Shown here piece after piece: positions 51,655-60,539 of a DNA stretch of 64,000 nt; position 1 is the first letter of the stretch; each line of letters starts with the position of its first letter. The DNA is from CAG-390 sp964522215 (GTDB taxonomy: Bacteria; Bacillota; Clostridia; Oscillospirales; CAG-272), in contig CAZFVR010000008.1 of the NCBI GenBank assembly GCA_964522215.1, forward strand, positions 3,434 through 67,433, written 5' to 3'. A model generated the notes under the pieces. That model was not told where the DNA came from, did not search any database, and worked only from the letters and a program-made list of their open reading frames with translations. Both the position numbers and the translations under genes were made by a program.

Positions 51655-54600
51655 TCAGTCAAAAAGTCTGCCGTATTTAAGCAGTCTTTCGTATTTTTCC
51701 TTGGCAGCGGTCTCTGCCTTTGCAAACAGGGCTTCCGCACGCTCCGGGAACTGCTGAGCCAAACGGCTGTAGCGGGTCTCGCTCGTGATAAAGTCACGAT
51801 AGTTGGCGGTCGGCTCCTTAGAGTCAACTGTCAGCGGGTTCTTGCCCTCTGCCTTAAGGGAGGGGTTGTAGCGGAACATCTGCCAGTAGCCTGCATCAAC
51901 TGCACGCTTCATCTCCTGCTGGCAGTTCTGCATGCCGCCCTTAACACCGTGCATCTCGCAGGGAGCGTAGCCGATGATGAGGGAAGGTCCGTGATATGCC
52001 TCAGCCTCGGTGAGAGCCTTAAGCAGCTGGTTCATATCCGCGCCCATAGCGACCTGTGCCACGTAAACGTAGCCGTAGGACATTGCGATCTCGGCAAGGT
52101 TCTTCTTGCCAATGGCCTTACCGGCGGCGGCAAACTGTGCCACCTGACCGATCTGGGAAGCCTTGGAGGCCTGTCCGCCGGTGTTGGAATAGACCTCGGT
52201 ATCAAAGACCATCACGTTGATGTCCTCGCCGGAGGCAAGCACGTGGTCAAGTCCGCCAAAGCCGATGTCGTATGCCCAACCGTCGCCGCCGAAGATCCAT
52301 ACCGACTTCTTGGCGAGGTAATCGCGGCTGTCAAGTATCTCGGCTGCCAGAGTGCAGGCATCACAGTCGCAGTTGCGGCCTGCGGCCTTAAGCTCTTTCA
52401 TGTGAGCAAGCATCTCATCAGCCTTATCGCCGAATGCGGCGCGTCCGGCCTCGGAGGATAAGAACTCAATACCCTCATCGGCGGTGAGGATGCCATCCTC
52501 AAGTGCGCTGATAAGGCGAGCGGTGGCGGCCTCGTTGGCCTTACCGTCGTCATAGGTCTCGAGCCACTCTGCGGCTGCGGCCTTGATATCCTCGGTCGCC
52601 CATATGGATGCAAGCTTTTCTACCTTGCTGCGAAGCATCTCGCGCACTGTCTTTTGACCAAGGTAGATGCCAAGACCGTGCTCGGCATTGTCCTCAAAGA
52701 GCGAGTTGCCCCATGCGGGACCATGGCCGCTCTCGCGGTTGACGGTGTAGGGAGTTGCGGGTGCGGAGCCGCCCCAAATTGAGGAGCATCCGGTCGCGTT
52801 GGAGATATACATACGCTCGCCGAAGAGCTGTGTGATAAGTCTTGCATAGGAGGTCTCGGCGCATCCTGCGCAGGAGCCGGAGAACTCAAGCAGCGGCTGC
52901 TTGAACTGGCTGCCCTTGACGGTGGCGTTGATAAGCTCCGGCTTTTCGGAGACATGTGCCACGGCGTAGTCAAACGGAGCCTGCTGGTCAAGCTGTGTGG
53001 GCTGAAGCACCATCTTGATGGCGCTCTTTGCGGCAGCAAGCTCGGCGGCACGCTTGGCGGCGCGCTTGGGATCATCCGGGATCTCGGCGGCGGCTACCTT
53101 TTCGGCGTCGCGCAGAGCCTTGGCGGTAACAGGGCAGGCCTTTACGCAAAGGGTGCAGCCCATGCAGTCCAAAGGACTTACTGCCATGGTGAACTTATAT
53201 GTGGTCTTAAGTACCGGCTTTGCGGTAAACTTGGTTGCAGCGGGAGCGGCGGCGGCCTCGGCCTCTGTCATTGCAAAGGGACGAATGGCGGCGTGCGGGC
53301 AAACAAATGCGCAGTTGTTGCACTGTACGCAGTTCTCGGGGATCCACTCGGGAACGTAAACGGCAACGCCGCGCTTTTCAAATGCGGCCGCGCCCTGAGG
53401 ATATGTGCCGTCGGCGCAATCCTTAAATGCGGAAACGGGGAGGGAATCACCGCGCATTGCATCCACAGGCTCAACTATGCGGTTTACAAAGTCAACAAGG
53501 TCGGCACGCTCGCCGGTGGCCTCAGCCTTGGGGGCATCGGGGGCGCAGGTGGCCCATGCGGCGGGAACATCCACCTTTACCATGGCATCGGCGCCTGCCT
53601 CGATGGCGGCGTAGTTGAGGTCAACGATAGCCTGTCCTTTCTTGATGTAGGACTTGTAGGCCATCTTCTTCATGTACTCTATCGCCTCATCCTTGGGCAG
53701 GATGCCGGCAAGAGCAAAGAATGCAGACTGGAGCACGGTGTTCTTTACCTTGGGGTTGCCGATGCGCTTGATGGCGATACCGGTACCGTCAATGGTGTAG
53801 AACTGAACATTATTCTCGGCAATGTACTTCTTTACAGCTGCGGGGAGGTGAGCATCAAGCTCATCTGCGCTCCATGCGCAGTCAAGCAGGAATGTGCCGC
53901 CGGGCTTAACATCCTGTACCATGTCATACTTATCAAGATATGCATGGTTGTGGCAGGCAACAAAGTCAGCCTTTGTGATGTAGTAGGGGCTCTTTATAAC
54001 GTTATCGCCAAAGCGCAGGTGCGAGATGGTGATACCGCCGGTCTTTTTGGAGTCATACTGGAAGTATGCCTGGATATATTTATCGGTATGGTCACCGATG
54101 ATCTTGATGGAGTTTTTGTTTGCACCGACTGTGCCGTCGCCGCCCAGACCCCAGAACTTGCAGGAGATGGTGCCGGCTGCAGCAGTATCGGGAACAGCGT
54201 GCTCGGGCAGGGAGTGGCCGGTAACATCGTCAACGATGCCGATGGTAAAGCCCTGCTTGGGAGCGGCAGATGCGAGGTTCTCATATACCGCAAAGATGGA
54301 TGCGGGTGTGGTGTCCTTGGAGCCGAGGCCGTAGCGACCGCCAAAGACCTCAATGTTTGCTCTGCCCTCACGGGAGAGAGCGGCAACAACGTCAAGGTAA
54401 AGGGGCTCGCCGAGAGCGCCGGGCTCTTTGGTGCGGTCAAGCACTGCGATCTTTTTGACGGATGCGGGAATGGCCTCGCAGAGCTTGTCTGCGCAGAAGG
54501 GGCGGTAAAGTCTTACCTTTACAAGGCCAACCTTTTCGCCGTGTGCGTTGAGGTAGTCGATAACTTCCTCCGCAACGTCGCAGACCGAGCCCATGGCAAC

Positions 54601-55446
54601 GATAACGCGCTCTGCATCGGGTGCGCCATAGTAGTTGAAGAGGCGATAGTCGGTGCCGAGCTTTTCGTTAACGCGACCCATGTATTCCTCAACGATGGCG
54701 GGGAACTGATCATAGTAGGGGTTGCAAGCCTCACGATGCTGGAAGAAGATATCGCCGTTTTCGGCCGAGCCGCGAAGCACGGGGTGCTCGGGGTTGAGGG
54801 CGCGAGCGCGGAAATCCTTTATCGAATCCCAGTCTACCATATCCTTGAGGTCGTCGATATCCCAAACGTCGATCTTTTGGATCTCGTGAGAGGTACGGAA
54901 GCCGTCAAAGAAGTTGAGCACGGGAACGCGGCCCTTGATAGCGGCAAGGTGAGCAACGGCACCAAGGTCCATTATCTCCTGCTGGTTGGTCTCGCAGAGC
55001 ATGGCATAGCCGGTCTGACGACATGCGTAAACGTCGGAGTGGTCGCCGAAAATGTTGAGCGCGTGGGATGCAACACAACGGGCGGATACATGAATGACAC
55101 CGGGGAGCAGCTCGCCGGCCATCTTGTACATGTTGGGGATCATAAGGAGCAGACCCTGGGATGCGGTGTAGGTGGTGGTGAGCGCACCGGCTGCAAGTGA
55201 GCCGTGTACAGCACCTGCGGCACCGGCCTCAGACTGCATCTCGATCATTTTAACGCGCTCGCCAAATATGTTGCGGGCGGGCTTGCCGAGCAGGTTTTTG
55301 TCGGTGGCCGACCATGTGTCGGTGATCTCAGCCATAGGGCTTGAGGGAGTGATGGGGTAGATGGCAGCGACCTCTGTAAAGGCATACGAAACATGTGCCG
55401 CAGCGGTGTTGCCGTCCATTGAAAGCTTAGGACGCTTAATTGCCAT
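51655..55446 (-). CDS. nifJ: pyruvate:ferredoxin (flavodoxin) oxidoreductase
   Basis: Oxidises pyruvate to acetyl-CoA and CO2 and reduces ferredoxin, the central anaerobic step that would supply reduced ferredoxin to the Hdr/Flx system. Of the 1263 residues, the N-terminal domain starts with ATG at 55446 (GGAGG upstream) and shows AIYPITPSSPMAE; domain II has FGGRYGLGSKDTTPA; two [4Fe-4S] motifs, CVQCNNCAFVCP and CMGCTLCVKACP, lie in the ferredoxin domain; SCAGCAET, SNATGCSSIWG and EVYSNTGGQASK (thiamine pyrophosphate/Mg site) lie in the C-terminal half. An acidic insert rich in Ala/Glu (about 980-1035) makes it slightly longer than the usual 1170-1200. Confidence 0.96.
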   Translation of the reverse strand: MAIKRPKLSMDGNTAAAHVSYAFTEVAAIYPITPSSPMAEITDTWSATDKNLLGKPARNIFGERVKMIEMQSEAGAAGAVHGSLAAGALTTTYTASQGLLLMIPNMYKMAGELLPGVIHVSARCVASHALNIFGDHSDVYACRQTGYAMLCETNQQEIMDLGAVAHLAAIKGRVPVLNFFDGFRTSHEIQKIDVWDIDDLKDMVDWDSIKDFRARALNPEHPVLRGSAENGDIFFQHREACNPYYDQFPAIVEEYMGRVNEKLGTDYRLFNYYGAPDAERVIVAMGSVCDVAEEVIDYLNAHGEKVGLVKVRLYRPFCADKLCEAIPASVKKIAVLDRTKEPGALGEPLYLDVVAALSREGRANIEVFGGRYGLGSKDTTPASIFAVYENLASAAPKQGFTIGIVDDVTGHSLPEHAVPDTAAAGTISCKFWGLGGDGTVGANKNSIKIIGDHTDKYIQAYFQYDSKKTGGITISHLRFGDNVIKSPYYITKADFVACHNHAYLDKYDMVQDVKPGGTFLLDCAWSADELDAHLPAAVKKYIAENNVQFYTIDGTGIAIKRIGNPKVKNTVLQSAFFALAGILPKDEAIEYMKKMAYKSYIKKGQAIVDLNYAAIEAGADAMVKVDVPAAWATCAPDAPKAEATGERADLVDFVNRIVEPVDAMRGDSLPVSAFKDCADGTYPQGAAAFEKRGVAVYVPEWIPENCVQCNNCAFVCPHAAIRPFAMTEAEAAAAPAATKFTAKPVLKTTYKFTMAVSPLDCMGCTLCVKACPVTAKALRDAEKVAAAEIPDDPKRAAKRAAELAAAKSAIKMVLQPTQLDQQAPFDYAVAHVSEKPELINATVKGSQFKQPLLEFSGSCAGCAETSYARLITQLFGERMYISNATGCSSIWGGSAPATPYTVNRESGHGPAWGNSLFEDNAEHGLGIYLGQKTVREMLRSKVEKLASIWATEDIKAAAAEWLETYDDGKANEAATARLISALEDGILTADEGIEFLSSEAGRAAFGDKADEMLAHMKELKAAGRNCDCDACTLAAEILDSRDYLAKKSVWIFGGDGWAYDIGFGGLDHVLASGEDINVMVFDTEVYSNTGGQASKASQIGQVAQFAAAGKAIGKKNLAEIAMSYGYVYVAQVAMGADMNQLLKALTEAEAYHGPSLIIGYAPCEMHGVKGGMQNCQQEMKRAVDAGYWQMFRYNPSLKAEGKNPLTVDSKEPTANYRDFITSETRYSRLAQQFPERAEALFAKAETAAKEKYERLLKYGRLFD

Positions 55447-55508
55447 TTGCTTTTCCTCCGATATTATATATTTTTTGATTTTAATGTTGTCAAAATGACT
55501 CATAATAT

Positions 55509-55537
55509 ATTATACAGCTTTTTACCCCGATTGTAAA
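55509..55537 (-). promoter_or_regulatory. promoter of the PFOR gene
   Basis: On the minus strand TTTACA (55537-55532), a 17-base spacer and TATAAT (55514-55509). Transcription starts near 55502, with a leader of about 55 bases. Confidence 0.85.
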
Positions 55538-55799
55538 GGGTTTTATGTGAATTTTGTCTGACAAATATCATTAAGTATATACTCTGTGCGCGAATACGGA
55601 TCCCATAGACTGCGCGGCAACGGTTTTCGCTCGCCGATCGCTTTACCTTTTCAATAATGATCGTATTTCAATGGGAATTTTTTGCTTACGCAAAAATCTT
55701 CTTTTTTTGCAGGGCTACATGGTTTTAGTCGTCCTGTTTGTCCTCGGTGAAAAAACTCGCAAAAGGTGTAAAATTTCATCAAAATATTTGATATACCTC
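55538..55799. other. AT-rich spacer between PFOR and HTH genes
   Basis: No gene is visible. It contains an uneven AT-rich stretch with a T-run hairpin (GCTTACGCAAAAATC near 55684) but no structure I can name. Confidence 0.35.
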
Positions 55800-55840
55800 T
55801 TGACTTTTTATCCGATATAGTGTATTATTACACTATATAA
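55800..55840 (+). promoter_or_regulatory. promoter with overlapping perfect palindromic operator
   Basis: TTGACT (55800-55805), 17 bases, TATTAT (55823-55828). The -10 lies inside the perfect inverted repeat ATATAGTGTA-TTAT-TACACTATAT (55815-55838). A repressor, most simply the HTH protein encoded immediately downstream, would block the promoter by binding it. Confidence 0.82.
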
Positions 55841-55879
55841 ATGTCGAAAAATGCCGAAAGGAGGGAGCGCGGGATCACT

Positions 55880-56455
55880 ATGGATAAAAATACACTTATA
55901 GCGACCTGTGACAGGGAGCTTCGTCTTTTGCGCTCCGAGTTCGGTATGACGCAGGACGACATGGCGCGTGAGCTGGGGATATCAAAAAAGACCCTCGTCG
56001 GCATCGAAAAGGGGCGTTCCTCCCTCGGCTGGACGGGTAGCGCCGCGCTTTGCCTTTTGTTTGGCGACAGCCAAACGCTCCGCCGCGAGCTTGAGGGCGA
56101 CCCTGCCGACATGGCCGCGGGGCTTCGCGAGCACCGCGCCCCCGAGAGGGACGGCGGCATAAAAAAAGCACCCGCGGAGCATTTGGAGACTGCGGGGGCG
56201 GCTCTGTCTGCCGACACGCCGGATGCGGGCGCATCCTCGCCGCTTTGGCGGTATGTTGGCGCGCCCTTTGGGATACGCGCCGAGCAAAATCTTATCTCCG
56301 AGCATTACAGATTGACCGATGCGGGCGGCAGGCGGCTGTTTGCATCCTTTGATTACGCCGAGATAGAGGCGGAGGCTGAGCGACTCTGCCGTGAAAAAAA
56401 GAGATGGGGGGACACGGATGACGAAAAAAGAGATCCGGAAGAGCTTGGCGACTAA
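55880..56455 (+). CDS. XRE/HTH family regulator with C-terminal extension
   Basis: A 191-residue protein with an N-terminal Cro/C1-type HTH (about 8-60: LRSEFGMTQDDMARELGISKKTLVGIEKGRS). The region 70-110 is charged and poorly conserved-looking; a C-terminal domain of about 75 residues (WRYVGAPFGIRAEQNLISEHYRLTDAGGRRLF) is not recognised. GGAGGGAG (55860-55867) precedes the ATG at 55880; the frame open from 55841 starts too close to the transcription start. It overlaps the following membrane protein gene and probably controls its own operon via the palindrome at 55815-55838. Confidence 0.8.
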   Translation: MDKNTLIATCDRELRLLRSEFGMTQDDMARELGISKKTLVGIEKGRSSLGWTGSAALCLLFGDSQTLRRELEGDPADMAAGLREHRAPERDGGIKKAPAEHLETAGAALSADTPDAGASSPLWRYVGAPFGIRAEQNLISEHYRLTDAGGRRLFASFDYAEIEAEAERLCREKKRWGDTDDEKRDPEELGD

Positions 56456-56987
56456 AGCCGCCGCGCCGCGTCGGTTATTTTGCGGCATTCTGCCCCTTTG
56501 GCTGATACTTGGCGGGCGGGCAATGCTCATCATTCCCACCATCGCCACCGCCCTGGTGCTTGATGGCGCACTGCTGATAGCCTTTTTACTACTTTTGCGC
56601 CCTCGCCGCGCCATGGTGCGCATGCCTGACGTGGGTAATATATGGCGGCGCACGGTGCTTGCGGTTTGTTTGGCGGATCTTCTGTCAACGCTCGTGGGTG
56701 TAGGCTTTTATCTGCTCTCCTTGCGTGCGGCCTCCGCCGTGTTGAGGATCGATGCCGACTATCTGCACGCCACAGCGGCAACTCGCCCGTTTACCGATCT
56801 TTTTACCCTCCTGCCCGCCGTGCTTGCCACACTGCTTTGCATCGGCGTGATGTATATCCTTTGCAGGCGGCTGATATTTGCGGATAGATACCGCTACCCC
56901 CGCGCCGCTGCGCTCTCATTGTTGCTTGCGCTCGGCACGGCTCCATATTCACTGCTTGTCCCGCAAATGCTCTCGCCGTTTGCGTGA
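56418..56987 (+). CDS. uncharacterised integral membrane protein of the HTH operon
   Basis: A 189-residue protein with about five hydrophobic segments (roughly 22-40, 42-58, 80-100, 125-148 and 162-184), basic loops and no motif I recognise. I choose the ATG at 56418 (GGGGGA upstream), which overlaps the HTH gene by 38 bases; an earlier GTG start would add nine residues. Closely spaced with a second membrane protein gene (26 bases). The pair may form a small membrane complex regulated by, or signalling to, the HTH protein. Confidence 0.62.
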   Translation: MTKKEIRKSLATKAAAPRRLFCGILPLWLILGGRAMLIIPTIATALVLDGALLIAFLLLLRPRRAMVRMPDVGNIWRRTVLAVCLADLLSTLVGVGFYLLSLRAASAVLRIDADYLHATAATRPFTDLFTLLPAVLATLLCIGVMYILCRRLIFADRYRYPRAAALSLLLALGTAPYSLLVPQMLSPFA

Positions 56988-57013
56988 TACGGGAAGAAAA
57001 TCGAGGAATAAAT

Positions 57014-57550
57014 ATGTCATACGATAGAAGAACTCTCGCCTCCGACTCGCCGTTTGCGGTCGGTGCGGCGTTGCTTATGGTCCTGGCCGCGGTGCTTTTG
57101 CTTGCGGTCATGCCGCAAAGACTTGCCAATGCCGAGGCGGGTTGGGCCATCACCCTCCTGCCGCTTTTGCCGTCCGCGGCATGCATCTGCACGGCGGTGA
57201 TGCTCGTTTCCCGCAAAAACAGCCTCATTCCCACCGCACTGCCCGTGGGGACGGTCTGCCTTTATGCCGCCGCGCACTCCTTGGGGGATAGCTTTTGGGT
57301 ATCCCTTGTTTGCTGTCTTATCGGCACGGCGCTGGCCGCGCTTTATCTGCTTTGTGTGGCGGGGGCGCTCTCCTCCCGTGCGCCGCTCTTGGCCGTATCC
57401 ACCGCCGCCGCGGTGTGGACTCTTCTTATCCTGCCCCACAGTATCGGCGGCGCGGCTGTTGGCGGTATCTTGGCGGGTATCGCACCTATGCTGATCTATG
57501 CCGCACTCTTTCTGGTGGGCTGCGGAATGCGCCGCGGCAGACTTTACTGA
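57014..57550 (+). CDS. second uncharacterised integral membrane protein of the HTH operon
   Basis: A 178-residue, very hydrophobic protein with about six predicted helices (starting near 18, 45, 70, 88, 115, 145) and a hydrophilic N-terminal 12 residues. No family recognised. GAGGAA precedes the ATG at 57014. It is the last gene of the HTH-membrane-membrane operon. The next gene has its own ribosome site after 51 bases. Confidence 0.62.
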   Translation: MSYDRRTLASDSPFAVGAALLMVLAAVLLLAVMPQRLANAEAGWAITLLPLLPSAACICTAVMLVSRKNSLIPTALPVGTVCLYAAAHSLGDSFWVSLVCCLIGTALAALYLLCVAGALSSRAPLLAVSTAAAVWTLLILPHSIGGAAVGGILAGIAPMLIYAALFLVGCGMRRGRLY

Positions 57551-57601
57551 GCATCCCCTAATAAACATATTTTATATTTTTCAATTTAGGAGGAAGACAA
57601 A

Positions 57602-58465
57602 ATGAACTTTCTTGAAAGACCCAAATTCGGCTCATCAGCTTGCTTTACCGGCAGATACGATCGCGAGGGACTGCACACGCTGGCGTCCGTCGGTATCGAC
57701 TGCATCGAGCTTACCGGAAATTACATCAGCTACTTTGACCAGTGGTGCTTTGTTGACCGTGCCGCCGAGTATGGCCGCATGGCGCGTGAGGAGGGCGTGG
57801 AGATATGGTCGCTCCACCTGCCGTTTTCTCGCAATATCGACATCTCAAACCCGGATAAGGAGCTCCGCGCCATGACACTGCGGGTAAACAAAACGCTTAT
57901 CGATCGCGCTGCGGTAGCCGGGGCGAGCGTGATCGTGCTGCATCCCTCCTCCGAGCCGATAGATGATCCCCATCGTCCGGAGCGCATGCGGCTCAGCCGA
58001 GAGGCGATATTTGAGCTTAACGCCGAGTGTGAGCGGCTGGGGCTTCGTTTGGCGGTTGAGGATCTGCCCCGCCTTTGCCTTTGCAATCGCTCGGAGGAGA
58101 TGGTAGAGCTGCTCTCCGGCACGGGTGCCGGCGTGGTGTTTGATACCAACCATTCGCTGAGCGAGGACAATGCGCATTTTATCGATGCGCTGACTGCGGC
58201 GGGACTTAAGATCCACACCCTGCATATTTCCGATTATTTCAGAGACGAGCGCGGCATACTGGACGAGCGGCATGTCCTGCCGGGCGAGGGTATAAATGAT
58301 TGGAACAGCATCCTTGATGCGCTCGTGCGGCACGGATATTCCGGTCCGCTGATGTATGAAGTACCCGCGCACCCCAAGTATTGTGAGTGCCCCTATACCC
58401 CGGAGGAGCTCAAGTCGAATATGCTCCGTCTCGCCGCCCGCGAGATAACAACGGCGGAGAGATGA
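57602..58465 (+). CDS. sugar phosphate isomerase/epimerase (xylose isomerase-like TIM barrel)
   Basis: A 287-residue protein of the AP-endonuclease-2/xylose isomerase-like family. Barrel strands with metal-site residues appear in order: GIDCIELTGN, WSLHLPFS, VLHPSSEP, LAVEDLPR (Glu), VFDTNHSL, LHISDYF, and MYEVPAHP (Glu) near the end. Such enzymes epimerise or isomerise sugars and sugar acids. GGAGG precedes the ATG. Substrate unknown; the neighbouring genes do not constrain it. Confidence 0.85.
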   Translation: MNFLERPKFGSSACFTGRYDREGLHTLASVGIDCIELTGNYISYFDQWCFVDRAAEYGRMAREEGVEIWSLHLPFSRNIDISNPDKELRAMTLRVNKTLIDRAAVAGASVIVLHPSSEPIDDPHRPERMRLSREAIFELNAECERLGLRLAVEDLPRLCLCNRSEEMVELLSGTGAGVVFDTNHSLSEDNAHFIDALTAAGLKIHTLHISDYFRDERGILDERHVLPGEGINDWNSILDALVRHGYSGPLMYEVPAHPKYCECPYTPEELKSNMLRLAAREITTAER

Positions 58466-58937
58466 ACCGCACACAGCGCGGATCATATACACGCAGCGCG
58501 TGATGCTTGCGGAAGAGATCCGCAGAGCGGATCTCAAATCAAGATAGCAGGTCACGCACCACGGTGTCGTGCCAAAAAAAGTACAAAATAAAGAAATAAT
58601 GAAGATCTCCGTTGCGGCGGGAGCCGTCCCCCGTCCTACGGAGATCATGCATAGCCGTAAACAAAAGCGATATCCATCGTTGCAGGCGACTGCGGTGTAT
58701 AGTGTAGTAAGATAGTATACAAGTAATGCAAGGACATAGTATACAGTGTCGCCACATACAGAAAAGAATGCAAATAATACATTCAATTTATAATTAGCCC
58801 CGCGGATCTTTTGCGATCAGCGCAAAGTGCGGCATATGATACGCACGGAGTGCCGCCGGTCATCCGCCCGCTTCGCTCCGTGATCGGATCCAAAACGACA
58901 AGGCTGCCGCAAGGCAGCCTCGTTTTATGATTATGGT
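58466..58937. repeat. gene-free spacer with dispersed repeats R1 (inverted) and R2
   Basis: About 470 bases without a gene. Positions 58615-58676 are an inverted copy of 10889-10950 (about 62 bases, mostly identical). Positions 58812-58852 match 39492-39534. A GATCCGC/GCGGATC hairpin (58529-58543) and two copies of ATAGTATACA (58713, 58736) also occur. The stem AAGGCTGCC/GGCAGCCT at 58894-58927, with T-runs on either side, is a terminator, probably for the minus-strand membrane protein operon. Confidence 0.65.
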
Positions 58938-60539
58938 TCAGGAGGTTCCGCCGGGGAAAGGCAGGAACCGCTCAAGGATCTCAAGGACTCCCTCGGGTAT
59001 TGCGGAGATATAGGAATGTCCGTTTATCAGCGACACCTGCAACGCTCCCGCGATGGATATCAGCAAAAATGCGCATACCGCGGTGTATACCAGCCACCCC
59101 CGCGCTCCGGACCTTCCCGGGGCGGATGCACTCGAAACCGCGTCCCCCGCCACCGGCAACAGCAATGCTACCGATAAAAATGCGGCGACCGCCGCCAGAT
59201 CCAGCGTGTATCTGTATATCACGCCGCCCTTGCAAAAGTTGATCCAAGCCAAGGCAACTATCCCCAAAAACGCCGTGCCCGCCATGGTGCGCCGCCGCGC
59301 GGTGTTGCCGCTCCGAAATACCGTTATCGGTGCGGCCAAAATGCCAAGGGTCAGCGGCAGGCAGAACAAGCCAAGGTTGGCATCACGATAGATATAATGG
59401 TCGGTAGGTGCGGTGCCGAGCCGCGTGAATGTGATATATGGATAGGTCTCGCACGCCTCCGCAGGTGCCAAAAAGTAATTATAGATGGCAAACGGCAGGT
59501 CGGAGAGGCGCAATTTATAGGTCGCAACATTGGCAACCGTCAGCTGATAGTTAGTGCCAAAGTCAAGCGGTCCGGAAAAACGCGCCGCGTTGAACCAAAA
59601 GGAGAAGCAGAGTGCCGCGGCAACGGGCATGCCAAGGGCGGCAAGCTCGCCGATGATCACACGCGCGGGGCGAGAGTCCCCGGGGCGGCGTATTATCATA
59701 AACCACAGCCCCGGTATCACCAAAAACGCGCAAAGCAGGGCAATGTTCAGTCTTGAATGGAACAAAAGCGCAAAGGCCACACCCGCCGCAATGTAAAGGA
59801 GTATGCGCGGTGCGGTCTTTTTTGTGTTGTAGGCTGCCAAGGCGAAAAACAAAAATGCCGATAAAAATGCGATCCCCGCTATAACGGCGATATAGTAAAA
59901 ATGATTTACACCTCTCGCCGCCAGCAGAGCGCCGGAGCTTAAGACCAGCGCGGGGGCTGAAAGCAGCAAGGGCACCAGCGGCACGCGCCGCTCGGAGGCT
60001 CCTGCCCACTCAAACAGTGCCATCGGCAAAAACAGCGCGGTAAGCATCAAAAAGAACGCCATGACCGTTGAGTCGCCGGGCAGCGCACCGTGGGTGAGAT
60101 AATAGGGGTAATAAAAGGTCACTATCGGCGCGATGCCGAAGTAGGAATAGTATTTTCCGTCATAGAGTGCGCGATCCCAAAGATAATACGCGCCGCTGTC
60201 CGACCGCGCAAAGAAATCGTACGGGTCATCCAGTGCCGCAAGCCGCGGGTCGGGGGCGTAATCGATGTGCAGTTGACCCTTCATGAAGGCATCAAACTGT
60301 TCTATATACGGGTTATAATGCGCTGCCGTGTGCTCAAGCGGGTAGGGGATAGCCTCCCGCGCATCGGCAAGCCCACCAAGGAACAGCGGCACGCAAAGCA
60401 GGCACATAAGCACCGCCGCAAGAGCAGCGGCACGGTGCGAGGGGCGGCTCTTATCGTAGCACAGGCGCAAGACCCCCCACTTCCATTCCGCCGCGGCAAG
60501 TGCCGCGGCGGTCAGCAGAATAATAAGAGCGGTCATCAT
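58938..60539 (-). CDS. GT-C-like multi-pass membrane protein (putative glycosyltransferase)
   Basis: A 533-residue protein with about a dozen transmembrane helices. The first extracellular loop has HYNPYIEQFDAFMKGQLHIDYAPDPRL and YDGKYYSYFGIAP, patterns found in GT-C-fold, lipid-linked sugar transferases (GT39/83-like). It begins at the overlapping ATG after the Glf-like gene (stop in ATGATG). Likely extends or modifies a surface glycan using an undecaprenyl- or dolichyl-phosphate donor. Donor and acceptor not known. Confidence 0.72.
   Translation of the reverse strand: MMTALIILLTAAALAAAEWKWGVLRLCYDKSRPSHRAAALAAVLMCLLCVPLFLGGLADAREAIPYPLEHTAAHYNPYIEQFDAFMKGQLHIDYAPDPRLAALDDPYDFFARSDSGAYYLWDRALYDGKYYSYFGIAPIVTFYYPYYLTHGALPGDSTVMAFFLMLTALFLPMALFEWAGASERRVPLVPLLLSAPALVLSSGALLAARGVNHFYYIAVIAGIAFLSAFLFFALAAYNTKKTAPRILLYIAAGVAFALLFHSRLNIALLCAFLVIPGLWFMIIRRPGDSRPARVIIGELAALGMPVAAALCFSFWFNAARFSGPLDFGTNYQLTVANVATYKLRLSDLPFAIYNYFLAPAEACETYPYITFTRLGTAPTDHYIYRDANLGLFCLPLTLGILAAPITVFRSGNTARRRTMAGTAFLGIVALAWINFCKGGVIYRYTLDLAAVAAFLSVALLLPVAGDAVSSASAPGRSGARGWLVYTAVCAFLLISIAGALQVSLINGHSYISAIPEGVLEILERFLPFPGGTS

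Noticed and set aside
52954..55200. 748-residue plus-strand open frame opposite PFOR
   Set aside because: Antisense shadow of a long high-GC gene; Gly/Cys-rich nonsense composition.
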